This document shows positions 1-7,882 of a stretch of DNA of 64,000 nt, one piece after another. Source of the DNA: Bog-756 sp963713625 (GTDB lineage: Bacteria > Actinomycetota > Acidimicrobiia > Acidimicrobiales > RAAP-2); assembly GCA_963713625.1 (NCBI GenBank), contig CAVQMN010000002.1, forward strand, positions 1 to 64,000, in the 5' to 3' direction. The position numbers and the translations under genes are program-made. The notes beneath the pieces are model-generated. The model worked only from the letters and a program-made list of their open reading frames with translations. It was not told the DNA's origin and ran no database searches. Position 1 is the stretch's first letter. Every line of letters starts with the position of its first letter.

Positions 1-552
1 TGACGCAAAAAGCTGAACCTCATTGGCATCGAAAGGGGTCAGGTTGATGCCGAGGCAACGTTCGGGATCGGAACGGAGACGCTCCCACCCGTCGTGCAGT
101 CCCGGTCGGGTCGTGACCACTACGGCGACCCGATCCTTGTCGAGCCGCTGCACGGCCGAGAGCAGCGCCTTCGACGACGCGCTGTCGGCCCAATGCAGGT
201 CTTCAATGACAACCACGACCGGCCCTTGGTCTTGCCGGCTGGACCATGCTTCAAGGAGTTCCATACCCGCAGTGAAGCTCTCGGCAGATGTGCAGCCGAA
301 CTGCCGGGCGAGCTCGAAGGGGCGCTCGGCGGCAAGCTCGTCGGCCTGAGCTTGGGCCACCTGGATCTCCGCAGGAAGGTGGCCCACGACGTGGCGGACA
401 AGCGCCGTCTTTCCCAAGCCGGTGTCTCCCTCCACCCACACCAGCCGGGGATTGCCTGACCCCATCTCGTCCAGGGCGCGAGCAATCGCTTGGCGCTCAG
501 CGCTTCTCCCGACCAGCTGACCTGTAGATCCAGGCCTCTCGACCGTGGCCAC
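1..552 (-). CDS. AAA/LuxR-type signalling ATPase, N-terminal part
   Basis: The gene runs off the left edge, so only the N-terminal ATPase region is present. Reading the minus strand gives a linker, LVGRSAERQAI (typical entry to STAND/LuxR ATPase domains), a Walker A GDTGLGKTALV and a Walker B VVVVIEDLHWAD. These proteins are usually large LAL-type regulators with a C-terminal HTH that would lie outside the window. The start is uncertain: an in-frame stop (the end of the upstream permease gene) lies at 625-627, and no ATG follows. TTG at 558 or GTG at 552 are the candidates, with AAAGG shortly upstream. Family assignment is good; target and ligand are unknown. Confidence 0.7.
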   Translation of the reverse strand, partial: MATVERPGSTGQLVGRSAERQAIARALDEMGSGNPRLVWVEGDTGLGKTALVRHVVGHLPAEIQVAQAQADELAAERPFELARQFGCTSAESFTAGMELLEAWSSRQDQGPVVVVIEDLHWADSASSKALLSAVQRLDKDRVAVVVTTRPGLHDGWERLRSDPERCLGINLTPFDANEVQLFAS

Positions 553-624
553 CCCCAAACGGTAGCGGCCTTTGTGCCGCTTCAGATCCCGGTAGCAGGT
601 CCCTTGACTTGGCGCAGCTCCCGG

Positions 625-2088
625 CTACGAACCGGCGCTCGGCACCGGCGGATGCGTCACAGCCAGCCGCTCGTCGGTCACCCGGGAGATGTAGGCGATG
701 AGGTCTGGGGAAAGACGGTAGAGACGTTTGTGGTCATACCAGCCGGTGATGAGTAGGCCGACCACAACTGCTGCCACGATCTCGAGGCTGAGCACGATCA
801 GCGCGTGGGTCAGGCCCGCGTCCCCTCGTGCCCCGAAGTACAGGACGGCTCGTGCGGCCGTAAGGACCTGGCGGAGCGGTTCCACGTGCCCGACGAAGTT
901 GTAGAAGCCCGGGAGGGCCTGTGTGGGAACCGTACCGCCCGATGACGCCAACGAGAGATAGATCAGACTGAGCATCGCCAGGAGCTGCCCGATCGACCCG
1001 AACACTGCGAAGAGCGTCAGCGTGACACTCGCCACCACCAGCGAGGCCAGGGACAAGATGGCCCAGAGAAGGGCGGTGTTGGGTGCATCCATGCGTAGGA
1101 TGCCTGCAGCCACCCCCACGATGGCGGCGTCGAGGATGGGAATAACGACGAGAGTGACGGACCACTTCAAGAGGAGGATCTGCTGACGCGCGATCGGGAG
1201 TGGTCGCCGTTGCTTCCAGCGTGGCCCCAGCTCGGTCGTGGAGTAGCCCAGGGCACCGTCGAGGGAGGAGTTGACGATGGTCGCACCGACAAAGCCAGCC
1301 AGCATCGCCAGGAGCGATATATAGAACGCACTGAGCCCGAGCGCCGTGTTCGGTGGGAGTGGCCGGTAGCTCACGGTCTCGAAGCGAATGGGGTCGTGCA
1401 GCTCCGCCGTGGCGAAAGAAGTGCCCCGGGCTGCGGTGGTGCTGTGAGCAACCAGCTGATCTCCGATCGTCGAGGAGATCTGCTGGAAGGCTGGGGTCAG
1501 GACGCCCGCCGCCAGGTTGACACCCAGACTGCCCAACCGACCGTTCTCCAACAACTGCACCGTGGGTTGCCCGGGGCTGCCCCCTGCCGCAGGTATGTCG
1601 TCCCCGGTGGCGGCGAGGAGCGAGTCGGTGAAGCCGGCCGGGATCACGATCGTGGCATAGGCACCCCCACGGTCCATCTCCGCCTCTGCCTGACCCAACG
1701 TGGTGCGGCGCAGCTCCAGTTTGGTACCCACCACGGACGAGCTGTGCAACGCCTGGACCACCGTGGCCCCCTCGTCGACGTGCTGGCCATTCACACTTGC
1801 ACCCTTGTCTTGGTTCACCACCATGACCGGTAGCCCATCCAAGTGCGCCGACGGATTCAGGACTGCGCCGATGTAGATGAACGACATCAGCACGACCAGC
1901 ACGAGCGGAATGGCGAGCGGAAAGATCCACACAGATCTCGTCCGCAGGACCATTCGCGCCCGCACCGGCATCGACCGGGCAGAGCCGGTCTCAGTGGTCC
2001 CGACCAGGCCTGCTCCGACCTCGGGCCCGGTCCCGGCTCCAGCGGTGTCAGCGCTACTGTAAACGTCAGTCTCAGATTTGTTGGCCAC
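625..2088 (-). CDS. YhgE/DUF3533-like ABC-2-type membrane permease
   Basis: A 487-aa membrane protein. A hydrophilic N-terminus of about 45 residues precedes one TM segment (IFPLAIPLVLVVLMSFIYIG). A large extracytoplasmic domain with the VMVVNQDKGASVNG motif follows, then about five TM helices in the C-terminal half. This architecture fits the YhgE/Pip/SNG1 (DUF3533) group of ABC-2-like exporters; no ATPase of the transporter type is adjacent. An upstream reading-frame extension exists, but GTG at 2088 has AGGAG six bases ahead, which decides the start. It is probably co-transcribed with the next two minus-strand genes. Substrate unknown; drug or lipid export is only a guess. Confidence 0.75.
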   Translation of the reverse strand: MANKSETDVYSSADTAGAGTGPEVGAGLVGTTETGSARSMPVRARMVLRTRSVWIFPLAIPLVLVVLMSFIYIGAVLNPSAHLDGLPVMVVNQDKGASVNGQHVDEGATVVQALHSSSVVGTKLELRRTTLGQAEAEMDRGGAYATIVIPAGFTDSLLAATGDDIPAAGGSPGQPTVQLLENGRLGSLGVNLAAGVLTPAFQQISSTIGDQLVAHSTTAARGTSFATAELHDPIRFETVSYRPLPPNTALGLSAFYISLLAMLAGFVGATIVNSSLDGALGYSTTELGPRWKQRRPLPIARQQILLLKWSVTLVVIPILDAAIVGVAAGILRMDAPNTALLWAILSLASLVVASVTLTLFAVFGSIGQLLAMLSLIYLSLASSGGTVPTQALPGFYNFVGHVEPLRQVLTAARAVLYFGARGDAGLTHALIVLSLEIVAAVVVGLLITGWYDHKRLYRLSPDLIAYISRVTDERLAVTHPPVPSAGS

Positions 2089-2146
2089 GGCCTGCTCCTG
2101 GTTCCTCAGGTGATGACAATTGCTCGGATGGAACGAAGACGCCGCG

Positions 2147-2707
2147 TCAGGCCGCAGACGCCTCGCCGGCGGAAAGGCTGGCCTGCTTCTGGCTGTACAA
2201 GAGGGCCAGTAGGAGGGCACCGAAGGGGACCGCGAGCCTCAGGATGAACTGACGAGAGTCCTGCGAACCGGCAATGACCAGCGAGATCGTGCCCACGAGG
2301 AAGGCCAGCCCCCACACTGCCGACAACCGCCGGTTGAGCTCGTGGAACCGGGAGCTCTGCCACACCCGCTCGGGCGCCTGCTCACGTGCATAGGGCTCGG
2401 TAAAGGGCTTGCCGACGAGAATGGAACCGAAGACGATCAGGGTGAGCGATCCGTGGGCCACCGCCTGTGCGTACCGCCCCCACGTGGCGATGTCACTTGG
2501 GTGAATGGCGGCCAGGAGCACAAGCAGACCCCCGAAGTAGACGGTACCGATGACGTCAAACATGTGGGTGCTGTGACGGGTGATCGCCCTCACGAGGACG
2601 GCCAGCGCGACCGCCAGACCGACGGCAGCACCCCAGTACACCCCGCCGATGCGAACGCCCAAGAGAAAGGTGACCCAGGGGGAAAAGCTCCACATTAGAT
2701 TCTTCAT
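2147..2707 (-). CDS. multi-pass membrane protein, unknown function
   Basis: A 186-aa protein with about five hydrophobic segments, among them GVYWGAAVGLAVALAVLV, VYFGGLLVLLAAI, LTLIVFGSILVG, WGLAFLVGTISLVIA and LAVPFGALLLALLY. The central loop (GKPFTEPYAREQAPERVW) recalls septation-protein-A-like membrane proteins, but I do not assign a function. Its ATG overlaps the stop of the upstream 63-aa gene (ATGA), so the two are translationally coupled. The permease gene starts about 60 bp downstream, so all three likely form one operon. Confidence 0.75.
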   Translation of the reverse strand: MKNLMWSFSPWVTFLLGVRIGGVYWGAAVGLAVALAVLVRAITRHSTHMFDVIGTVYFGGLLVLLAAIHPSDIATWGRYAQAVAHGSLTLIVFGSILVGKPFTEPYAREQAPERVWQSSRFHELNRRLSAVWGLAFLVGTISLVIAGSQDSRQFILRLAVPFGALLLALLYSQKQASLSAGEASAA

Positions 2708-2895
2708 GACGACTCCTTCTCGGTTGTGCCGGCCTTTTGACCTGGCGTTTCAGTGCTGACCTGATAGAGGCTCTCGATCAGGGCCAGGAACTCGAGGTTT
2801 CCCGAGAAAGGACGGGCCTGGGATTGCCCTGAGGCCCGCACCGTTCCTTCGGCTCGTCCGTCCTTGCCTTCTGAGATCTCCACGATGATCTGCAC
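2704..2895 (-). CDS. small conserved-looking protein (63 aa)
   Basis: First gene of the minus-strand operon. A soluble 63-aa protein beginning MQIIVEISEGKDGRAEGTV with a later hydrophobic helix NLEFLALIESLYQ and a polar tail. Its stop overlaps the start of the membrane protein gene by four bases, which supports it being real. I do not recognise the family. The upstream region carries two palindromes (2931-2994), so the operon is probably controlled from there. Confidence 0.6.
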   Translation of the reverse strand: MQIIVEISEGKDGRAEGTVRASGQSQARPFSGNLEFLALIESLYQVSTETPGQKAGTTEKESS

Positions 2896-2930
2896 ATCAA
2901 CCAGATTGAAGGATCGCGGTGCCCAGTGCC

Positions 2931-2994
2931 CTAGGGAGACTCCCTGAACTTCGTCGGCCAGTGGTTGTCTCCGAGAACTAGGGAGTCTCCCTAG
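2931..2994. promoter_or_regulatory. pair of palindromic operators in a divergent intergenic region
   Basis: Two copies of the same palindrome lie between the divergent 63-aa gene and the SDR gene. At 2933-2945 it is AGGGAGACTCCCT. At 2978-2994 it is CTAGGGAGTCTCCCTAG, a perfect inverted repeat around one central base. The centres are 47 bp apart, close to four and a half helical turns. Binding by a dimeric repressor is inferred; the regulator is not identified and could be outside the window. Confidence 0.6.
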
Positions 2995-3063
2995 GGCTAC
3001 CGGTACGCAGAACGTTCACGATGTGCCCATGGGGTCCTCCGAGAACCGGTTCCTTCGCGTCCA

Positions 3064-3856
3064 ATGAAGACTGGAAAGCACCAAGGCCGCCGCATACTTG
3101 TCACCGGGGCCAGCTCAGGCATCGGTCTCGCCGTGGTCCGTGCCCTTGCTGATGAGGGCGCCCGGGTCATCATGGTGGGGCGAAGCCATGAGCGCCTGGT
3201 AGCAGCTCTCGCCCAACTCGAGACGCCAGAGCACCACCGCCTCGTGGAGGCCGATCTTGCCGACCGCGAGCAGGTCAACCGGGCTTCCGGGGCGCTGGCG
3301 GGTCAAGGCATCCTCCTCGACGGCATGGTTCACTGCGCCGGTGTCTTCCAGCCGACTCCGTTCGAGCGGATCGGACCCGGGGACCTGGAACGCACCTGGG
3401 TGGTCAATGCCGCGAGGACCGTTCCTGCTCACGCAAGCGATCGCGCCCCAGCTCCGTGACGGAGCCGCCATCGTCTTCGTGACCTCGGTCTCGGCTCACG
3501 TCGGCATGGCCGGCCAGAGCGCCTACGCCATGTCGAAAGGAGCGGTCGAAGCCCTGTCGAGAACCCTGGCCGTCGAGCTGGCACCGAGATTGATCCGAGC
3601 CAACACCATCGCTCCAGGCTTTGTGACGACGCCGATGAACGAGGGCCTCCGAAGAATGCCCGGCGTGGCTGAGCGCCGGGCCAGAGCCGCCCTGGCCGAC
3701 CGACTGGGTACACCCGAAGAGATTGCCTCGGTGGCGTCATTCCTCCTCTCTGACGAGGCAGCCTTCGTCAACGGCACCACCATTCACGCCGACGGTGGCT
3801 ACCCCATCGCCGAGGTGCAACGAACCGAGCAACGTATGAACAGCGAGGACCACTAA
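3064..3856 (+). pseudogene. short-chain dehydrogenase/reductase, frameshifted
   Basis: The 5' frame (from ATG 3064) encodes the Rossmann start VTGASSGIGLAVVRALADEG and the HCAGVF segment, then runs into a premature stop at 3459. The other frame continues with RGPFLLTQA, a VTSVSA serine strand, the catalytic YAMSK and the C-terminal NGTTIHADGGY. The break is in the run around 3409-3413. Removing one base there restores N-A-R-G-P-F, exactly the expected SDR sequence. Either a true one-base insertion or a sequence error. The stop TAA abuts the ATG of the hydrolase gene, so the two form an operon. Substrate unknown. Confidence 0.8.
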
Positions 3857-5038
3857 ATGAACGAAACATCCATCAGTCGACCCTGGGCAGTCGCGCCACC
3901 GAGTGGGGTCGAGGCCTTCGGCGCGTACGTGCACTGGCCGGAGAGTCTGGACTGGTCGACGCAACTGCTCCGAGTCATCAGCTACTCATCGCTGGGCGGC
4001 TCAGAGTTCAGCGAGATCATGAGCGCTATACGGGGTCTCGAGGTGGGCGACCGGGAGGCGTGGCTGGTCGCCTTCAGCGGCCTTGCCTCCGAGCTCGACC
4101 AACGGGCATCAGGGTGCGATGAGCAGGGCCACGGCCTCTCGGCGATCGAGTTGTGGCGGCGGGCGGCCATCTACTTCCGGATGGCGACCACCTTCCACGC
4201 CATGGACGGCATCGTGGAACTGCCGGCCATGCAGGAGAGTCGCCGGTGCTTCCAGGCCGCCATGACTCGCGATCCGCGATACCGCTTTGAGACGGTCGAG
4301 ATCCCCTACGAGCAGTACACGCTCCCTGGCTACCTGATCTCACCCTCAGGTCCGCCCCGACCCCGACCCACCGTCGTCGTCCAGGGCGGCATCGATGCCT
4401 TCTCGGAGGAGATGTGGTTCAAACTCGGCGAAGCGCTCGTTCGTCGCGGGTATGCGATTCTGCTCCCGGACGGTCCGGGGCAAGGGGAGTCGAAGCGTCG
4501 GGGCATCGGGACCAGGTCCGACTACGAGGTGGCGGTGACTGCATTCATCGACTTCCTGGTGAACCAGGACGAGGTTGATTCGGAGCGGATCGCCCTCGTC
4601 GGCAGCAGCATGGGGGGCTACTTCGCAGCCCGCGGCGCGGCCTTCGAGCCGAGGCTGGTGGCCGCCGTGGCCTGGGGTGCCTTCTATGGGCTGGCCCCAG
4701 TACCGCAAGGGGACGACGGCCGACGTCGAGTCGATCAGGCAATGGCCACGTTCGCCGTCGACACCGTCGAGGAGCTCCTCGAGAAGATCCGGGAGTTCAA
4801 TCTGGAGGCGGTCGCCAATCGGATCCACATACCCTTCCTCGTTCTCCATGCCGTCAACGATCTGCAGGTTCCATTCGCACACGCACAGTGTCTCTTCGAT
4901 GAGATTCCGGACAACCGAAAGCGTCTGGTGGCGTTCCCTCCGGATCGTCCCGGCTGCACACACTGTCAACTCGACACGCCGTCGCTGGCCCAGGTTGTGA
5001 TCGCCGATTGGCTCGACGACATCCTCGAGCCGAAATGA
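3857..5038 (+). CDS. alpha/beta-hydrolase (FrsA/DUF1100-like)
   Basis: A 393-aa protein with a helical N-terminal region of about 150 residues and a C-terminal alpha/beta-hydrolase core. Visible motifs are the VVVQGGIDAF oxyanion strand, LLPDGPGQGES, the nucleophile elbow GSSMGGYF (Ser near residue 250), HAVNDLQVPF with the acidic residue, and a late GCTHCQ with the catalytic His. The helical lid plus core resembles FrsA and 2,6-dihydroxypseudooxynicotine hydrolase-type C-C hydrolases. The start ATG directly follows the TAA of the SDR gene. With that partner, degradation of a small organic substrate is likely but not shown. Confidence 0.8.
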   Translation: MNETSISRPWAVAPPSGVEAFGAYVHWPESLDWSTQLLRVISYSSLGGSEFSEIMSAIRGLEVGDREAWLVAFSGLASELDQRASGCDEQGHGLSAIELWRRAAIYFRMATTFHAMDGIVELPAMQESRRCFQAAMTRDPRYRFETVEIPYEQYTLPGYLISPSGPPRPRPTVVVQGGIDAFSEEMWFKLGEALVRRGYAILLPDGPGQGESKRRGIGTRSDYEVAVTAFIDFLVNQDEVDSERIALVGSSMGGYFAARGAAFEPRLVAAVAWGAFYGLAPVPQGDDGRRRVDQAMATFAVDTVEELLEKIREFNLEAVANRIHIPFLVLHAVNDLQVPFAHAQCLFDEIPDNRKRLVAFPPDRPGCTHCQLDTPSLAQVVIADWLDDILEPK

Positions 5039-5080
5039 GGTGATCGCGCCGGCCATCCTGCAGGTCTTGTCGCCGCGGCC

Positions 5081-5260
5081 AAGTCGCGCCAACGTGACTA
5101 CTACGTGACTACAACTCCCGGCCAAAGCACGCGAAGCCTGATCAGCGGTGAGAGCGTACGTGCAGTTCAAGGCCGTTGTCGGTCAATGCCGATAAGCCCT
5201 GAAAGCGACGAGCTCTGACTTTTAATCCCAAGGTGGCGAGCTCGAGACTCGCACGGCCCA
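5081..5260 (+). repeat. long direct repeat, copy A, with tRNA-Lys-like 3' core (possible att site)
   Basis: About 180 bp that match 7341-7509 in the same orientation with scattered differences, ending in a 43-bp stretch (5218-5260) identical in both copies. The core contains CTTTTAATCC, an anticodon loop for tRNA-Lys(UUU), then a GCGAG/CTCGC T-arm and ACGGCCCA at the end. It therefore looks like the 3' half of a tRNA-Lys gene, the usual integration site of mobile elements. No complete tRNA can be folded from the bases before it. The stretch 5039-5412 has no gene of its own. Confidence 0.7.
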
Positions 5261-5277
5261 TGAGTTCGTGTAAGACC

Positions 5278-5363
5278 ACGCCTGATCCTGGACGGATCGA
5301 TAACGGCTGATCTTGGACAGGGTAACGCCTGATCCCTGTCGTAGTAACGGCTGATCCTTGACA
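5278..5363 (+). repeat. four tandem ACGSCTGATCC-type units
   Basis: Four copies of a short motif close to TAACGGCTGATCCTTGAC. Their TGATC cores start at 5283, 5308, 5330 and 5352, a spacing of 25, 22 and 22 bp. They lie just upstream of the transposase remnant and in reverse complement read GTCAAGGATCAGCCGTTA, so they may be terminal or transposase-binding repeats of that element. That role is inferred. Confidence 0.55.
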
Positions 5364-5412
5364 CTCCGGGCCCACAGGCCTCCGCTATTTCCAGCGAGAA
5401 GAGGTGGGTCGA

Positions 5413-5598
5413 GTGCTCGTGGAGCTGAGCCAATTGCGACAGAGCTAGGGACGCCGTCTCAGGCGCGACTCGACACGACCTCACCGTCAGCGAGGTAGCC
5501 GAGACCTGCACCGTGCGCCGACAGATCGCGTTCGCCTGGCTGGCCCGTTATGAGACGGGGGGGCCGCCATTCCTTGGCCGACCGACCCGCAACCCACG
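5413..5598 (+). pseudogene. IS481-family transposase, N-terminal remnant
   Basis: From GTG 5413 the frame reads VLVELSQLRQS and stops. The next frame continues RDAVSGATRHDLTVSEVAE, then RRQIAFAWLARYETGGPP and RPTRNPRHR. This corresponds to the N-terminal HTH of IS481-type transposases (VELS...DGLTVSEVAE...VHRWLARYEAGGLAGL...HRP). The DDE catalytic domain is absent, because the remnant ends where the sigma-factor gene terminates on the other strand. It is an inactive, frameshifted and truncated insertion sequence. Confidence 0.65.
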
Positions 5599-6462
5599 TC
5601 ATCGTTGCAGTTCCGCCACCTTTCCCAACCATGTCAGCTTTGCTGGGTTGCGAATGGCGTAGATCTGGCTGATCCGGCCGTTCTCCACCACGAAACTGAC
5701 CGCAGTAGCCCCGCCGTCGACATCGAAGCGGATGCCCGGCGTTCCGTTGAGCCAGGCAATCGTTGCCTCGAGCCCCGGGAGCTCCATCACGCGGGCGAGG
5801 AACCCCGCGACCCTCTTGATTCCAGTCATCGGCTTCCGGGCAGCGGTCACTAGACCGCCGCCGTCGGCGATGAGCACCACATCCGATGCGAGGACCTCCA
5901 GCAAACCGTCCAGATCGCCAGATGAGATAGCGGCCATGAACTTCTCGAGAGCCGCCTCTTGCTGAACTCGGTCCACCTGCATTCGCGGGCGCCGTGCCGC
6001 CACGTGCTCGCGGGCACGGTGCCCGATCTGGCGGACCGCGGCCGGCGTCTTGTCTACGATCTTGGCGATCTCGTCGTAGGGCGTATCGAAGACCTCGTGC
6101 AGCACGAATACGGCCCGCTCGGCTGGACCAAGAGTCTCGAGCACGGTGAGCATGGCGATTGAGACGTTCTCGGCGAACTCGGCGTCCTCGGCCACATCGG
6201 GACTAGTGAGCACAGGCTCAGGCAGCCATTCCCCCACGTACTCCTCGCGCTGGCGGTTCACCGTTCGGAGACGGTTCAGCGCCTGCCGGGTAACGATTCG
6301 GACGAGGTAGGCCCGGGGATCACGCACCTGCGTCTGGTCCACACCGGCCCACCGCAGCCAGGTTTCCTGGAGCACGTCTTCGGCGTCGACCGCAGAGCCG
6401 AGCATTTCGTAGGCGACAGTAAAGAGCAAGCCGCGATGGGTGACGAACGGGTCCCCAGTCAT
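5599..6462 (-). CDS. ECF41-type RNA polymerase sigma factor (SigJ-like) with SnoaL-like C-terminal domain
   Basis: 287 aa. Sigma region 2 is at about residues 6-70 (MLGSAVDAEDVLQETWLRW), region 4 at about 120-165 (GPAERAVFVLHEVFDTPYDEIA, TPAAVRQIGHRAREHV). A C-terminal NTF2/SnoaL-like domain follows, ending NGRISQIYAIRNPAKL. In ECF41 factors this extension replaces an anti-sigma factor and tunes activity. The start ATG at 6462 overlaps the stop of the carboxymuconolactone decarboxylase-like gene (ATGA), the standard ECF41 partner arrangement. Both should be read from the ECF41-type promoter at 7072-7098, giving autoregulation. Confidence 0.9.
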   Translation of the reverse strand: MTGDPFVTHRGLLFTVAYEMLGSAVDAEDVLQETWLRWAGVDQTQVRDPRAYLVRIVTRQALNRLRTVNRQREEYVGEWLPEPVLTSPDVAEDAEFAENVSIAMLTVLETLGPAERAVFVLHEVFDTPYDEIAKIVDKTPAAVRQIGHRAREHVAARRPRMQVDRVQQEAALEKFMAAISSGDLDGLLEVLASDVVLIADGGGLVTAARKPMTGIKRVAGFLARVMELPGLEATIAWLNGTPGIRFDVDGGATAVSFVVENGRISQIYAIRNPAKLTWLGKVAELQR

Positions 6463-7037
6463 GCCGACGACGCTAGAGCGAGCGGCTTGAGGTCGCATGT
6501 GGCCGAGAACTCCTGCGACTCAATACCCATCGCGACATTGGAGCGGGCCATGAAGTTGGCCAGCGCGATGAACGAGGTCAGCTCCACCAGGCCGGCCGGA
6601 CCGAGTGGCTTGAGCAGCCTGGCCGACAGTTCATCGGTGACGGCAGGTGGGGTCCAGGTCATGGCCTCGGCATACTCCATGACGTCGCGCTCTAGCGGCG
6701 TGAAGACGTCAGACTCGCGCCAGCGAGGCACTTCACGCGCCTTGTTCACGTCGAGTCCCTGGTTGTGGGCTTGGAAGTAACCGAAGTCAAGACAGAAGCT
6801 GCAACCGACAAGGCTGGCTGTAGCCATGTGTGCCAACGACTTGAGGTTCTCGTCGCACTCGTCCCACTTCTGCACCTTGCGCCCGATGCTGAAGGATAGG
6901 TTGAGCACCTTCCGGTTGTGCCACCCCACCCCGACCGGTTCAGGCACCTCGCCGAACATCTTTCGGGACATCCGCGTGATCATCGCTCCATAGAGACCGG
7001 TCAACTCTGCCGTAGGGATCCTGGGGCTGCTGGACAT
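6459..7037 (-). CDS. carboxymuconolactone decarboxylase/AhpD-like protein, ECF41 partner
   Basis: 192 aa. The CMD core is visible as SLAHMATASLVGCSFCLDFGYF, with the CxxC motif of AhpD-like peroxidase-type proteins (C-S-F-C) at about residue 95. A helical C-terminus with LTSFIALANFMARSNVAMG follows. ATG at 7037 is preceded by GGAGGAGACATC, which fixes the start although the frame extends further. It overlaps the sigma-factor gene by four bases. Genes of this kind are the conserved targets of ECF41 sigma factors, often linked to oxidative or redox stress; the substrate is not known. Confidence 0.88.
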   Translation of the reverse strand: MSSSPRIPTAELTGLYGAMITRMSRKMFGEVPEPVGVGWHNRKVLNLSFSIGRKVQKWDECDENLKSLAHMATASLVGCSFCLDFGYFQAHNQGLDVNKAREVPRWRESDVFTPLERDVMEYAEAMTWTPPAVTDELSARLLKPLGPAGLVELTSFIALANFMARSNVAMGIESQEFSATCDLKPLALASSA

Positions 7038-7071
7038 GATGTCTCCTCCATCGGATTGCTTTAGGCATAGA

Positions 7072-7098
7072 GACACCGGCCAAGTGTCTAATGTGACA
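7072..7098 (-). promoter_or_regulatory. ECF41-type promoter (TGTCACA-N16-TGTC)
   Basis: On the minus strand TGTCACA lies at 7098-7092 and TGTC at 7075-7072, separated by 16 bp and about 35 bp upstream of the decarboxylase-like ATG. ECF41 promoters are known as TGTCACA plus a CGTC-type -10, so this fits an autoregulated promoter for the two-gene unit. Confidence 0.7.
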
Positions 7099-7340
7099 AA
7101 ACGGCCGATATTGGCGGCCAGTCGTCGGTAGACCAGAGTTGAAATGCTCCGGCTCATCCCGGCTCAGAGGACGCACCACTCACTGGCAGACACCCGCCGT
7201 CGAATCTCCCGCAACGGTTCGACCAACCTCCGACGTCATCGCTTGATGCTTTGGTTGGCGAGGATGGTTCACGTTTCCCCGTCGTGTATCCGGATACGAA
7301 CCGCCTAAGCGCCACCAGCAAACACACCTGAACTCACCGC

Positions 7341-7509
7341 AAGCGCGCCAAACGTGACTAAAACTCCCGGCCAAAGCACGTGAAGAGCGGTCAGCACTGG
7401 GAACGTAGGCGCTGGTAAAGGCTAGCCTCAGCCAATATCGATGAGCCCTGGAATCGACCAGCGCTCACTTTTAATCCCAAGGTGGCGAGCTCGAGACTCG
7501 CACGGCCCA
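7341..7509 (+). repeat. long direct repeat, copy B, with tRNA-Lys-like 3' core (possible att site)
   Basis: Second copy of the repeat at 5081-5260, same orientation. The 43-bp core at 7467-7509 is identical to 5218-5260, and the upstream part (ACTCCCGGCCAAAGCACG and following) is clearly related. Together the copies flank a 2.2-kb stretch holding the IS481 remnant and the ECF41 module. The region 7038-7514 contains no gene other than this repeat and the promoter. Confidence 0.7.
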
Positions 7510-7514
7510 ACAGT

Positions 7515-7852
7515 TCAGAATCGGTTTTTTGCTCCCGGCCATCTCTCCAGAGCGGGTAAACCAACGGCTTGCCCAGCAATCTTCCAGGGCCGGAGGGCCG
7601 ATGTCGGGGAGTCTGCGCCAGCGGTAGCCGAACGTGTGGGAATGGTCTCCTCGGCATGGAACGCCGCATGTGTCTCGTCGAAGATCGGCTGCCATGCCTT
7701 GCAAACGGCGTTGCGACGTTCATAGCGAGTGCCGTCAGGCCCGCGCTCCGTTGACTCGAACACACAATCGCAAGTGACGAGCGCCAGCGCCGCATCCACG
7801 TCGAGAACGCTCCAGGCCGCCCGAAGGCGTCGACGATCGTAAGAGGATCCAT
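7515..7852 (-). pseudogene. SnoaL/NTF2-like protein, decayed
   Basis: From ATG 7852 the frame begins MDPLTIVDAF, then is lost. The next frame continues AAWSVLDVDAALALVTCDCVF, GPDGTRYERRNAVCKAWQPI and FHAEET, a clear SnoaL-like (NTF2-fold) domain. A single missing base near 7818 restores FWAAW. After EET a second shift leads to HTFGYRWR in a third frame, after which homology fades into the repeat at 7341-7509. At least two frameshifts and an unclear 3' end indicate a dead gene. Confidence 0.6.
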
Positions 7853-7882
7853 CCTCCGTCGGTTGCAACGGTATCCGACTCC

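Noticed and set aside
5171..5260. Complete tRNA gene in repeat copy A
   Set aside because: GGCCGT can pair with ACGGCC, but the D-arm to anticodon distance is too long (about 90 nt in all) and the anticodon stem has mismatches. Only the 3' half looks tRNA-like.
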